Part shown: piece by piece, positions 1 to 7,928 of the stretch | How the letters are laid out: every line of letters begins with the position of its first letter | Position numbering within the stretch: position 1 is the first letter of the stretch | NCBI GenBank assembly: GCA_020634875.1 | Contig: JACKAX010000006.1 | Span: forward strand, 89,989-153,988 | Reading direction: 5' to 3' | Origin: Anaerolineales bacterium | GTDB taxonomy: Bacteria > Chloroflexota > Anaerolineae > Anaerolineales > JABWBV01 | Length of the DNA: 64,000 nucleotides | Position numbers and translations under genes: made by a program | Notes under the pieces: generated by a model | Seen by the model: only the letters and a program-made list of their open reading frames with translations | Databases searched by the model: none | What the model was told of the DNA's origin: nothing

Positions 1-6
1 CCCCTC

Positions 7-2097
7 ATGACCCCTTCCTCCACCGCCCCCACCTTCAACCTCCGCAGCCTCGCCTCCTCCAAAGACGTTCTCATGGCCCTCGCCATCGTGCTGATCATCG
101 GCATGATGATCGTCCCCATGCCACCGGCCGCGCTGGACTTGCTGATTGTGCTCAACTTGGCGGTCTCGTTGGGGATCATCCTGCTCACCATCAACATCAG
201 CCGCCCGTTGGATTTCTCGATTTTCCCGACGGTGCTTTTGCTCGTGACTCTCTTCCGCTTGGGGATTAACGTGTCGGCGAGCCGATTGATTTTGTTACAG
301 GGAGATGCTGGGAAAGTGATCGCCACGTTTGGGGAGTTGATCGTCGGGGGCAATTATGTGATCGGGATCGTAGTCTTTCTGATTTTGATGATCATCCAGT
401 GGGTGGTGATTAACTCCGGGGCGGGACGTGTGGCCGAAGTCGCCGCCCGGTTCACCCTGGACGCGATGCCCGGCAAGCAGATGTCCATTGATGCCGACAT
501 GAACGCCGGGCTGCTGACCGAGGCCGAAGCCCGCATCCGCCGCAAGGAAGTGCAACGGGAGGCGAATTTTTACGGGGCAATGGACGGGGCCAGCAAATTT
601 GTCAAAGGCGACGCCATCGCTGCCATCATCGTGACCATCATCAATATTTTGGGCGGGTTTGTCATCGGGATGGTACAACGTGGTCTCTCGCTCACCGAAG
701 CCCTGCAAAGTTACACGCTTGTGACGGTCGGGGCGGGGCTGGCGATCCAAATCCCGGCGCTGTTGATTTCCGCCGCCGCCGGGATGCTCGTGACCCGCTC
801 GGCCTCCGAATCCTCGCTAGGTGATGATCTGGCCGGGCAGTTATCCAACTTCAACATGTTGTTGACCGGGGCGGTCATTATGGCGGCGCTGGCGCTCGTG
901 CCGGGGATGCCGAAATTGCCGTTTTTGTTCGTCGGCGCGGGGCTTGGGGGAGCGGCGTACTTCGTTCGGACAGGTGAAAAAGTCAGCCCCGAGGAGACCG
1001 CGCAGGCCCCGGAAAAGAAGGAAGCGGAATCGCCCCAGGAAATGATGAAAATGCTCGTCGTGGACCCGATGGAAGTCGAGGTCGGGTACGGGTTGGTTCC
1101 CCTCGTGGACGAAGATAAAGCCGATAACCTGCTCCGCCGTGTGACCGCCATCCGCCGCCAGATTATGGAAGAAGTGGGGCTGGTGCTGCCGGTGGTACGG
1201 GTGCGGGATAACTTGCATCTGAAACCGCAAGCGTATCGCATCAAAATTCGTGGGCAGGAAGTGGCGCACGGCGAGTTGATGGTCGGGCGATTTTTGGCCG
1301 TGCCCGGTTCCAATTCGGATGACGGAAAGTTGAACGGCATTCCGACGACAGAACCCGCGTTTGGCCTGCCGGCGATGTGGATTACCGACGCCGAAACGGG
1401 CCGTGCCGAACTCGCCGGGTACACCGTCGTTGCGCCGCTGTCCGTCATCAGCACGCACCTGACCGAAGTCGTCCGTGGGCATGTGCCCGATTTACTCGAC
1501 CGGCAGATGGTGCAGGAGATGATCGGGCAGTTGCGGGCCAAAACGCCCGCCGCCGTCGAGGGTGTGGTTCCCGAAATGTTGGGGCTGGGCGAAGTGCAGG
1601 CGGTTTTGCGAAATCTTTTGCGGGAGCGGGTGCCGGTGCGGGATTTGGGCGGCATTCTCGAAGTGTTGGCGAGCCATGCGGGCGTCACCCGTGACCCCAA
1701 CATCCTTGCTGAGGCTGTGCGCCAAAGCATGTCCCGCACGCTGTCCAACCAATATCGCGACCCGAACGGCTACCTACACGTCATCACCCTCTCGCCACAC
1801 CTGGAAGCCCACCTGCGTGCCTCGCTCGGACGCACCGACGGCGACCTGAATTTTCAAATTGACGCCGAACTCGCCCAAAAAATTCTCATCCACACCGGCG
1901 AACAAATGGAAAAACTCGCCCACGCCGGGTATTTCCCCATCCTGCTTTGCTCTCGTGAAGTCCGGCTGGCCTTCCGCCGCCTGATCGAACGTGCCCTGCC
2001 CAACCTGGTCATCCTGGCTTTTTCTGAAGTCAGTTGGGGCACGCGGGTCAAAGCCCACGGCATGGTCGAAGTGACCGCCCAACGGGAGACCGCATGA
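7..2097 (+). CDS. flhA: Flagellar type III export gate protein FlhA
   Basis: FlhA forms the nonameric ring of the flagellar type III export gate; its membrane part carries proton-driven export and its cytoplasmic domain docks chaperone-substrate complexes. At 696 residues it has the usual family length. The first ~300 residues hold about eight hydrophobic segments, and residues ~140-170 carry the FHIPEP signature region (VAARFTLDAMPGKQMSIDAD). The soluble C-terminal half follows. The ATG lies only six bases from the window edge, so a start further upstream cannot be excluded, but the N-terminus has normal length. The stop overlaps the flhF start (ATGA), indicating translational coupling. The identity is secure. 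Confidence 0.97.
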   Translation: MTPSSTAPTFNLRSLASSKDVLMALAIVLIIGMMIVPMPPAALDLLIVLNLAVSLGIILLTINISRPLDFSIFPTVLLLVTLFRLGINVSASRLILLQGDAGKVIATFGELIVGGNYVIGIVVFLILMIIQWVVINSGAGRVAEVAARFTLDAMPGKQMSIDADMNAGLLTEAEARIRRKEVQREANFYGAMDGASKFVKGDAIAAIIVTIINILGGFVIGMVQRGLSLTEALQSYTLVTVGAGLAIQIPALLISAAAGMLVTRSASESSLGDDLAGQLSNFNMLLTGAVIMAALALVPGMPKLPFLFVGAGLGGAAYFVRTGEKVSPEETAQAPEKKEAESPQEMMKMLVVDPMEVEVGYGLVPLVDEDKADNLLRRVTAIRRQIMEEVGLVLPVVRVRDNLHLKPQAYRIKIRGQEVAHGELMVGRFLAVPGSNSDDGKLNGIPTTEPAFGLPAMWITDAETGRAELAGYTVVAPLSVISTHLTEVVRGHVPDLLDRQMVQEMIGQLRAKTPAAVEGVVPEMLGLGEVQAVLRNLLRERVPVRDLGGILEVLASHAGVTRDPNILAEAVRQSMSRTLSNQYRDPNGYLHVITLSPHLEAHLRASLGRTDGDLNFQIDAELAQKILIHTGEQMEKLAHAGYFPILLCSREVRLAFRRLIERALPNLVILAFSEVSWGTRVKAHGMVEVTAQRETA

Positions 2098-3335
2098 CCC
2101 CACAAACCTTCCGCGCTCCAAATATGATGACCGCGCTGGAAACTGTCCAGCGTGAACTTGGCCCCGAAGCCGTCGTGCTCTCCGTCCGCGAAGTGATGGA
2201 CGCCCCCGCCTGGCAAGTGTGGAAAGCCCCCGGAGTGGAAGTGGTCGCCATTGCTGGTGAAACGACCCCGGCAACTACCGCGTTGCCTACACCCTCGATT
2301 TCCGCTCGCAACGGACACGCCGCGCCAGTCGCCTTCCAACCCGAACGCGTCGCCCCGCCCGCCTCGACCCCCGCGCCTTCCAAACCCAATCGCCGCCCCA
2401 CCCCCGAAATCGAAGCCCTCCTCGCCCACCTCGCCGAAAAACTCGACCCCACCCCATCCCTCCCCACCGACCTCAACACCAGCGGCTCCAGTTCCCACAA
2501 ATTCCCCCAAACTCCTAAGAATTCCCCCTCTTCTCCTCTTCCCCTTTTCTCCTCTTCTCCCCTCCCATCCCCCCTCACCGAAGCCCAAGACACCCTCCTC
2601 TACCACGGCCTCTCCCCCGACCTCGTCGAACGCCTCATCAAAACCTGTGCCCAAACGCTTAACCCCACTGCCCAACAAAATCCTACCCGCGTCAAAGATG
2701 CCCTCCGCGCCCAACTCACCGCGGGCATTCGTCTCGTGGACACCTCCCGCTTTCTGCGCGATCGGGTCATTAGCCTGATCGGGACCAGTGGCGTGGGCAA
2801 AACTAGCACCGCCGCCAAACTCGCCGCCCGCGCCAAAAAACTCTGGAACCGCAAAGTTACCTGGATTTGCGCCGACACCATCCGCGCGGGCGCCATTGCC
2901 CAGGCCAGTGCGCTAACCGAGAGCCTGTCCATTCCCCTCCGCGTCGCCTACACCCCTAATGAACTCAAAGAAATTATTGCCACCGAAACCGAAGCCGATC
3001 TCCTACTCGTGGACACCCCCGCCACCAATCCCCGCCGTGACGCCGAAATGATCGACCTCGCCAGCTTTTTGACCGCTGTCCCCAACAAGGCGATCTATCC
3101 GGTTCTCTCCGCCACCGCCAAAGACGCCGATCTCGGACGCGCCGCCGGAGCATTCACCACCTTCCACCCAAAAGGCCTCATCCTCACCCACCTCGATGAA
3201 ACCGATAATCTCGGCAACATTATCAACCTCGCCTGGCACACCCGCCAACCTCTCGCCTTCTTCACCGCCGGTCCCGGCGCGTTGGACGAAATTCAGGGCG
3301 CACGGGTAGAGCGGTTGCTGGAGGGGATTCTGTGA
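2094..3335 (+). CDS. flhF: Flagellar SRP-like GTPase FlhF
   Basis: FlhF is an SRP-family GTPase that sets flagellar position and number. This copy has 413 residues. An N-terminal basic domain is followed by a long Pro/Ser-rich linker (residues ~75-165), then the NG domain. The P-loop GTSGVGKTST lies near residue 229; later come CADTIRAGA, LLLVDTPAT and the base-binding motif THLDE (usually TKLDE). The start overlaps the flhA stop (ATGA), which rules out the longer reading frame opening at 2034. The usual partner flhG/fleN (a MinD-like ATPase) is not next to it; a small membrane protein and fliA follow instead. Confidence 0.95.
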   Translation: MTPQTFRAPNMMTALETVQRELGPEAVVLSVREVMDAPAWQVWKAPGVEVVAIAGETTPATTALPTPSISARNGHAAPVAFQPERVAPPASTPAPSKPNRRPTPEIEALLAHLAEKLDPTPSLPTDLNTSGSSSHKFPQTPKNSPSSPLPLFSSSPLPSPLTEAQDTLLYHGLSPDLVERLIKTCAQTLNPTAQQNPTRVKDALRAQLTAGIRLVDTSRFLRDRVISLIGTSGVGKTSTAAKLAARAKKLWNRKVTWICADTIRAGAIAQASALTESLSIPLRVAYTPNELKEIIATETEADLLLVDTPATNPRRDAEMIDLASFLTAVPNKAIYPVLSATAKDADLGRAAGAFTTFHPKGLILTHLDETDNLGNIINLAWHTRQPLAFFTAGPGALDEIQGARVERLLEGIL

Positions 3336-3440
3336 TGAAGTGATAAGTGATAAGTGATAAGTGAAACTTCAAATTCTCGTCACTCATCACTTCATCACTT
3401 ATCACTCACGCATTACTCTTTACCCATTACTACCTCATCC
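3336..3440. repeat. Heptamer-period inverted intergenic repeat
   Basis: Between flhF and the next start, AAGTGAT is repeated in tandem with period 7 (about 3340-3366). A degenerate inverted copy (TCATCACTT, ATCACTC units) lies at about 3380-3412, so the transcript could fold into a long imperfect hairpin. Related blocks occur in many other gaps of this window. They resemble the short tandemly repeated repetitive (STRR) sequences known from cyanobacteria; function unknown. Confidence 0.75.
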
Positions 3441-3839
3441 ATGGCCACATCCACCTCCACCCCCATTCCCGCCCCGAAAAAAAAGCGTACCGCCTCTCAC
3501 ACAAGCAAATCGGCACAAGTACCGCTTCCGTTTCTGGTGGAATTTGTTTACACCCTTGCGCGGCTCACCGTGCTGTTTGCGGGGGTGATCACGCTCAGTC
3601 TTTCCCTCCTTGCCCACGCCACGCCCTGGGTCGCTGTTTTCCGCAGTAGCCTCGCAATGATCGTCACCGGCCTGCTCGCATGGATGCTTGTCTCTATCGT
3701 CGGCCAAACCGCTCTCGACGTCGCCAAAGCCAAAAGAGCCGAGGAAGATGAAGAAGAGGCGAAAAAGGCCGAGGAAGAGAAAGCGAAGAAAGCGAAAGAG
3801 GCGGAAGAAGCGGAGAGTACCGTAGAAAAAGAGGCGTAG
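3441..3839 (+). CDS. Small two-helix membrane protein with charged tail
   Basis: This 132-residue protein belongs to no family I recognise. A Ser/Thr/Pro- and Lys-rich start (residues 1-28) is followed by two hydrophobic segments (about 33-58 and 62-84). The C-terminal ~45 residues are almost only Glu, Lys and Ala and probably form a charged helix or coiled coil. ATG 3441 is chosen because the longer frame from 3354 runs through intergenic repeat DNA. It lies between flhF and fliA, where other flagellar clusters carry flhG or small membrane proteins such as SwrB/YlxL. A role in placing or assembling the basal body is only suggested by that position. Confidence 0.75.
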   Translation: MATSTSTPIPAPKKKRTASHTSKSAQVPLPFLVEFVYTLARLTVLFAGVITLSLSLLAHATPWVAVFRSSLAMIVTGLLAWMLVSIVGQTALDVAKAKRAEEDEEEAKKAEEEKAKKAKEAEEAESTVEKEA

Positions 3840-3945
3840 GAATTTGACGAGTGATAAGTGATAAGTGAATCTCTAAATTCATCACCACTCATCACTTTAT
3901 CAACCAATCGCTCAATCACCCAATCAACCAATCACCCCTCCCTCC
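3840..3945. repeat. Intergenic heptamer/octamer repeat before fliA
   Basis: AGTGATA units at about 3849-3868 are followed by inverted ATCACT units at about 3881-3900. A further run of CAATCAC/CCAATCA units continues to about 3936. This fills the whole gap upstream of fliA, and no clear Shine-Dalgarno sequence precedes its ATG. Same family as the repeat at 3336-3440. Confidence 0.7.
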
Positions 3946-3949
3946 CCCC

Positions 3950-4801
3950 ATGATCCCCTCCCCCGACGACTCCGCCCTCCTTGCCAACTACCTCGCGACC
4001 CATGATCCGCAATTGCGCGAAGCGATCATCATACGGTATGTGAACCTGATTCACTTCGTGTTAGGCCGCCTGGGGATTTCGCAGGCGACGAGTGTGGACT
4101 ACGAAGATTTTGTCAACCAGGGCGTGCTCGGCTTGATCGAAGCCGTAGACCGGTACGATCCCGCGCATGGCACGCAGTTCAGCACTTATGCAACGGTCAG
4201 AGTCCGGGGGCATATCCTCGACTACTTGCGCTCGTCCGACTGGATGCCCCGTACTGCCCGCCGCCGCACCCGCGCGGTGCAAGAAGCGACCCAAACCCTG
4301 TGGGGCGAACTGGGCCGTGCGCCTACCGACAATGAACTGGCTGGACATCTCCAACTCGATCTGCCCACCCTCCAGCAAACCCTCGCCGACGCCGGGCGGG
4401 TCATCTTCTCAATGGATGCGCTCTCCAGCGCGGATAGCGAAGATGACCTTTCCCTGCACGATGTCCTCGCCGACGAAAACCAACCAGATCCGTCCGAGCA
4501 ACTCGAAGAGGGCGATCTGAAATCCCGCATGATGTCCGTCCTCCGGCAACTGACCGAGCGGGAACGCCAGATTCTCTCGCTGTACTACTACGAAGAACTC
4601 ACCCTTAAAGAAATCGGTGAAGTGCTCGGTGTCACCGAATCTCGCGTCTCTCAACTCCACACCCGCACGGTGATGAATTTGAAAGCCCTTCTTACTCAAG
4701 AACATACCGCAGCACCCGATCCGGTAAGTAAACGCACCAACCGACCAACCAACCGTTATTCCACCTCTTCGCGTGCCCGTACCCACGCCCACCCCGGATA
4801 A
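3950..4801 (+). CDS. fliA: Flagellar sigma-28 factor FliA
   Basis: FliA directs transcription of late flagellar genes. Region 2 is clear (DFVNQGVLGLIEAVDRYD, then TYATVRVRGHILDYLRSSDW). Region 3 follows, and region 4 holds LTERERQILSLYYYEELT and a helix-turn-helix (LKEIGEVLGVTESRVSQ). At 283 residues it is somewhat longer than the ~240 of enteric FliA, with a low-complexity C-terminal tail. Three matching promoters in this window (before flgM, fliS and flagellin) and the FlgM gene 2.2 kb downstream support the assignment over a general ECF or WhiG-type role. Confidence 0.96.
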   Translation: MIPSPDDSALLANYLATHDPQLREAIIIRYVNLIHFVLGRLGISQATSVDYEDFVNQGVLGLIEAVDRYDPAHGTQFSTYATVRVRGHILDYLRSSDWMPRTARRRTRAVQEATQTLWGELGRAPTDNELAGHLQLDLPTLQQTLADAGRVIFSMDALSSADSEDDLSLHDVLADENQPDPSEQLEEGDLKSRMMSVLRQLTERERQILSLYYYEELTLKEIGEVLGVTESRVSQLHTRTVMNLKALLTQEHTAAPDPVSKRTNRPTNRYSTSSRARTHAHPG

Positions 4802-4804
4802 GCC

Positions 4805-5239
4805 ATGGCCCCTATTTCCCCCGATCTTCTCAACGACACGCTCAGCCTGATCTCCCTGGCGCGCGAGGCCGCGCTCGCGAAAGGCAACCAGGCTCAGGCC
4901 GACCGGTTCGCCCCGGTCGCGAAAGAGCTTCACTCGCTGGTTAACGAAACCCGCACGGGTAGCGCCACGACCGCCAACGCCGCACCGTCGAAACCCGCCG
5001 TTTCTGCCCCGCCGTCCAGCACTCCGACCGGGGTCATGGCAGAGTCCGGGTTTCAGGCATTGCTCGCGGCATCCCAATCCAAAAGTCGAACGGTCAATCC
5101 GCTCTCCGCCGCCCTCGAACGCAATCAGATGGTCGCTGCGATGGGCGCGGGCGGCATGTCCGACCTCGACATCGCCCGGCAAATGGGGATGACGAGGGAG
5201 GAGGTAAGGGTAGTGCTCAATATAGGAGGTTTCGCATGA
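4805..5239 (+). CDS. Flagellar-cluster protein with C-terminal helix-turn-helix-like tail
   Basis: This is a soluble 144-residue protein. Its N-terminus is helical, the middle is rich in Ala/Ser/Pro (about residues 58-80), and the end carries a short helix-turn-helix-like segment (SDLDIARQMGMTREEVRVVL). Similar tails end several small proteins of flagellar clusters in Firmicutes (DUF6115/SwrB-like), but I cannot assign a family firmly. It starts three bases after fliA and overlaps the next rod gene by four bases, so it is certainly part of the operon. Confidence 0.8.
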   Translation: MAPISPDLLNDTLSLISLAREAALAKGNQAQADRFAPVAKELHSLVNETRTGSATTANAAPSKPAVSAPPSSTPTGVMAESGFQALLAASQSKSRTVNPLSAALERNQMVAAMGAGGMSDLDIARQMGMTREEVRVVLNIGGFA

Positions 5240-5994
5240 TCAAAGGACTTTACGCCGCCGCCTCGGCTATGATTGCTGGCATGAACCGGCAAAACGCTTT
5301 GGCGCATAATATTTCCAACATGGACACGCCCGGGTTCAAGCAAATTCTCGTCACGATGGGCGAGTTTGTGAATACCCGCGTGGTACATCCCCCCGCCGCG
5401 ACCGTCAACGCGGGCCGGATGACCTACGTAGGTACCCTGGGGCTGGGGGTAGAACCCTCGGAGGATCAAACCATTTACACACAAGGCGCGCTCAAATACA
5501 CCTCGCAGCAGCTTGATTTTGCCATCGAGGGACCGGGATTCTTTCGGGTAGAAACCCCAAACGGGGAACGGTACACCCGCGACGGGCGGTTTATCCGCGA
5601 TGCGGAAGGGCAGTTGGTTACGGTGGACGGGTATTACCTCCTCGACGCGAACGGCCAACATATCACGCTTCCCGAAGGCGATGTAATGGTCCTCGGCAAT
5701 GGGACCATGTACGTGGACAACGCCGAAGTCGCGCAAATCGGCCTTGCCGGGTTTGCCAACCCCGAAACGGACCTCACTCCGGACCTGCCTAACACCTTCA
5801 CCGCGCTTAACGCTCCGAACAACGCCGAACTAGGCATCATCAACCAGGGCTACCTGGAAATGTCCAACGCCGACCCGGCAGAATTGATGACCCAAATGGT
5901 TATGGTCTCTCGTGCCTACGAAGCTGCCCAACAGATGGTGCAAAACCAGGATGAACTGTTGGGGAAGACGATTGCCAGGTTGGGGCAAGTTTGA
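5236..5994 (+). CDS. flgF: Flagellar rod protein, FlgF/FlgG type
   Basis: This 252-residue distal rod protein has the axial-family N-terminal signature (NALAHNISNMDTPGFKQ, about residues 21-37). The central FlgF/G motif is FAIEGPGFFRV with YTRDGRFI, and the C-terminal helix runs SRAYEAAQQMVQNQDELL. A strong Shine-Dalgarno (AGGAGG) precedes the ATG. It is the first of two tandem rod genes, as in Bacillus flhO-flhP. I name it flgF by position; sequence alone does not separate FlgF from FlgG cleanly. Confidence 0.9.
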   Translation: MIKGLYAAASAMIAGMNRQNALAHNISNMDTPGFKQILVTMGEFVNTRVVHPPAATVNAGRMTYVGTLGLGVEPSEDQTIYTQGALKYTSQQLDFAIEGPGFFRVETPNGERYTRDGRFIRDAEGQLVTVDGYYLLDANGQHITLPEGDVMVLGNGTMYVDNAEVAQIGLAGFANPETDLTPDLPNTFTALNAPNNAELGIINQGYLEMSNADPAELMTQMVMVSRAYEAAQQMVQNQDELLGKTIARLGQV

Positions 5995-6089
5995 TGACAT
6001 GAAATAGAAAAAAGGAATCAGGAAATAGGTTATCCCAATTCCCAATTCCTAATTTCCCCTTCCTTCTTCTTACCCACAAAAGGACTCCT

Positions 6090-6824
6090 ATGCCCACTTT
6101 CACCCAACTTCTCCACGTTACCCGTAGCGGAATGCTCTCCCGGCTGGAGGCACTGGATGTCGCCAGCAATAATCTCGCGAATGTCAACACGGTTGGCTAT
6201 AAGCGCGGGCGGGCGAATTTTCAGGAATTGCTCAGCGAACAAATGGAAGGCGGCGCGCGCATCCGGGCGACGCAAAATCTGATGGAACAGGGTGGTCTGC
6301 AAACCACGGAAAACCCGCTTGACCTCGCCATTGAAGGCACCGGATTTTTCCAGATCGCCCTCCCCGACGGGCGCACGGCCTACACACGTGATGGGCAATT
6401 GTTCATGGATGCGAATCGCGATCTGGTCACTGCCGACGGCTTTCCGCTCGTGTGGACGGGGCAAATCCCTGCGGACGCCGAAGATGTGTTCGTCAACCCA
6501 GACGGCACGGTGATGGCGCTCCAAAACGGGACGTGGAACGAGATCGGCAATATCGAACTGGCACGGTTCCCGAACTCGACCGGCTTGCAAAATTACGGGC
6601 AGAATCTCTGGTTGGAAACGGATGCCTCGGGGGCCGCAGAAGTGGGTGCGCCGCGCGCAGATGGTTACGGTCAAATCCTGGGCAGCGCGCTGGAATCGTC
6701 CAATGTCAGCCTCGCCGAAGAAATGACTAGTCTCACCACATTGCAACGTGGTTTTGAGATGTCGTTGAAGATTTTTCAACAGACAGACACGATGCTGTCG
6801 GAAGCGATTAATATGAGGAAATAA
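6090..6824 (+). CDS. flgG: Flagellar distal rod protein FlgG
   Basis: This 244-residue rod protein has the N-terminal motif VASNNLANVNTVGYKRG, the central LAIEGTGFFQIA with AYTRDGQLF, and the C-terminal axial helix LTTLQRGFEMSLKIFQQTD. It shares the layout of the preceding rod gene but is distinct in sequence. The 95-bp gap before it holds AT-rich repeats of the ATTCCCA/ATTCCTA kind. The gene ends just before the sigma-28 promoter of the flgM operon. Confidence 0.92.
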   Translation: MPTFTQLLHVTRSGMLSRLEALDVASNNLANVNTVGYKRGRANFQELLSEQMEGGARIRATQNLMEQGGLQTTENPLDLAIEGTGFFQIALPDGRTAYTRDGQLFMDANRDLVTADGFPLVWTGQIPADAEDVFVNPDGTVMALQNGTWNEIGNIELARFPNSTGLQNYGQNLWLETDASGAAEVGAPRADGYGQILGSALESSNVSLAEEMTSLTTLQRGFEMSLKIFQQTDTMLSEAINMRK

Positions 6825-6834
6825 GCCCCATCCC

Positions 6835-6861
6835 TCAAGTTTTGCGTCACTCTGCCGATAA
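6835..6861 (+). promoter_or_regulatory. Sigma-28 promoter of the flgM-flgN-flgK-flgL operon
   Basis: The -35 element TCAAGTTT (6835-6842), an 11-bp spacer and a -10 element GCCGATAA (6854-6861) match the FliA promoter layout; the -10 is the exact consensus. The -35 differs from the enteric TAAAGTTT at one position, and the same TCAAG form recurs before fliS and flagellin. Confidence 0.88.
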
Positions 6862-6893
6862 CGAATACAGAACCATTTTATCTTTTACCCTTC

Positions 6894-6949
6894 AGGAACG
6901 GCGTTCGTCCGTCCAGAAGGCTGATGATTAAGACACGAACGCCGTTCCT
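6894..6949 (+). promoter_or_regulatory. Leader hairpin of the flgM transcript
   Basis: A perfect 15-bp inverted repeat (arms 6894-6908 and 6935-6949, 26-nt loop) lies between the sigma-28 promoter and flgM. It has no U-run, so it is not a standard terminator. It would form a stable stem in the ~120-nt leader. Function unknown; it could set the FlgM level or protect the 5' end. Confidence 0.6.
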
Positions 6950-6989
6950 TAAATCGTCAGAGCGCAAAAAAAACGATGAGGCATCCCGT

Positions 6990-7274
6990 ATGAAAATCGA
7001 GCACCTTCCCCTCCAACAGACTCTCAAAGCGCAGGCCGGATACGCAACTGACATGCGCCGCACTAGCAGCACCGACCGCACCACTGCCACCGATCATGCG
7101 GCCCTCTCCGAAGAAGCCCGCCTGCTCTCTCGCGCCCGCCAGGTTCTTGAAGAAACCTCTGACGTCCGCGAAGAAAAAGTCACCGCCCTTCGCCAGCAAG
7201 TACAGGATGGCACCTACCAGGTCCCCCTGGAAAAACTCGCCAACTTATTGGTCAAACGTTTGTCGCAAGACTAA
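6990..7274 (+). CDS. flgM: Anti-sigma-28 factor FlgM
   Basis: FlgM binds and inhibits FliA until hook completion, then leaves through the flagellar export channel. The 94-residue protein has the typical disordered N-terminal half and the conserved FliA-binding half (VREEKVTALRQQVQDGTY, then LEKLANLLVKRLSQD). ATG 6990 has GAGG upstream at good spacing; the longer frame from 6924 would start inside the leader hairpin. Since its own operon is read by sigma-28, FlgM forms a negative feedback loop. Confidence 0.93.
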   Translation: MKIEHLPLQQTLKAQAGYATDMRRTSSTDRTTATDHAALSEEARLLSRARQVLEETSDVREEKVTALRQQVQDGTYQVPLEKLANLLVKRLSQD

Positions 7275-7409
7275 CTGTCTTCACCAACCCCGCATCCTTC
7301 GACTACGCTGGACAAAAATAAACTTAACACATAAACCGCTTACCACTCCGCTCAGGATGCTTCCACAATAATTTATTCACTAATCACTCGTCACTCATCA
7401 CTTCTCCCC

Positions 7410-7919
7410 ATGTCCGCCCCAAACCTCCTCACCTCCCTCGAAAGCCTCCTTGTCAAAGAATTTCGCGCCCTTCAGACACTCCTCGCCCTCACCCGCGACG
7501 AACGTATGGCCCTCACCGTTTACGATTGTGAGGCCCTTGCCAAACTTGTGGAACGAAAAGAAATTCTGCTCGATGAATTGGGACAGATGGAGCACCAACG
7601 CCAAACCACCCTCCACGAACTGATTCAAATCGCCCGCCAACGGTTCCCCTTCCCCGACCCCGCAGAACTCCTCGCCGCCCTGGACACCTCTGCCGCCGAC
7701 AGGATAGCCCGTCTCCAAGAAGGTATGACGGTTATCTCCGCCAAAATCCGTGAACTCACCCCAGGCAATCAAGTCCTCGCCACCACCGCCTTAGAAAGGC
7801 TCGACGCCACCCAGACTTTTCTTCTCAAACTCTTCCAACCCTTCCCGGCATACCAACCTGCCTACTACGCCCCCGCCTTACAACCGGCTATGTCGTTTGA
7901 TCACGACCACATCGCATAA
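7410..7919 (+). CDS. flgN: Flagellar chaperone FlgN
   Basis: This 169-residue mostly helical protein lies between flgM and flgK, where FlgN, the export chaperone of the hook-filament junction proteins FlgK and FlgL, is found. The N-terminal helices carry the FlgN-like pattern (LLALTRDERMALTVYDCEAL, then LVERKEILLDEL). The C-terminal 25 residues are rich in Tyr, Ala and Pro. FlgN is poorly conserved, so position is part of the evidence. Confidence 0.88.
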   Translation: MSAPNLLTSLESLLVKEFRALQTLLALTRDERMALTVYDCEALAKLVERKEILLDELGQMEHQRQTTLHELIQIARQRFPFPDPAELLAALDTSAADRIARLQEGMTVISAKIRELTPGNQVLATTALERLDATQTFLLKLFQPFPAYQPAYYAPALQPAMSFDHDHIA

Positions 7920-7928
7920 GGCCTTCCT

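Noticed and set aside
295..750. Long reading frames opposite flhA and many other high-GC genes
   Set aside because: They are antisense shadows of well-conserved genes, with no ribosome sites and low-complexity translations.
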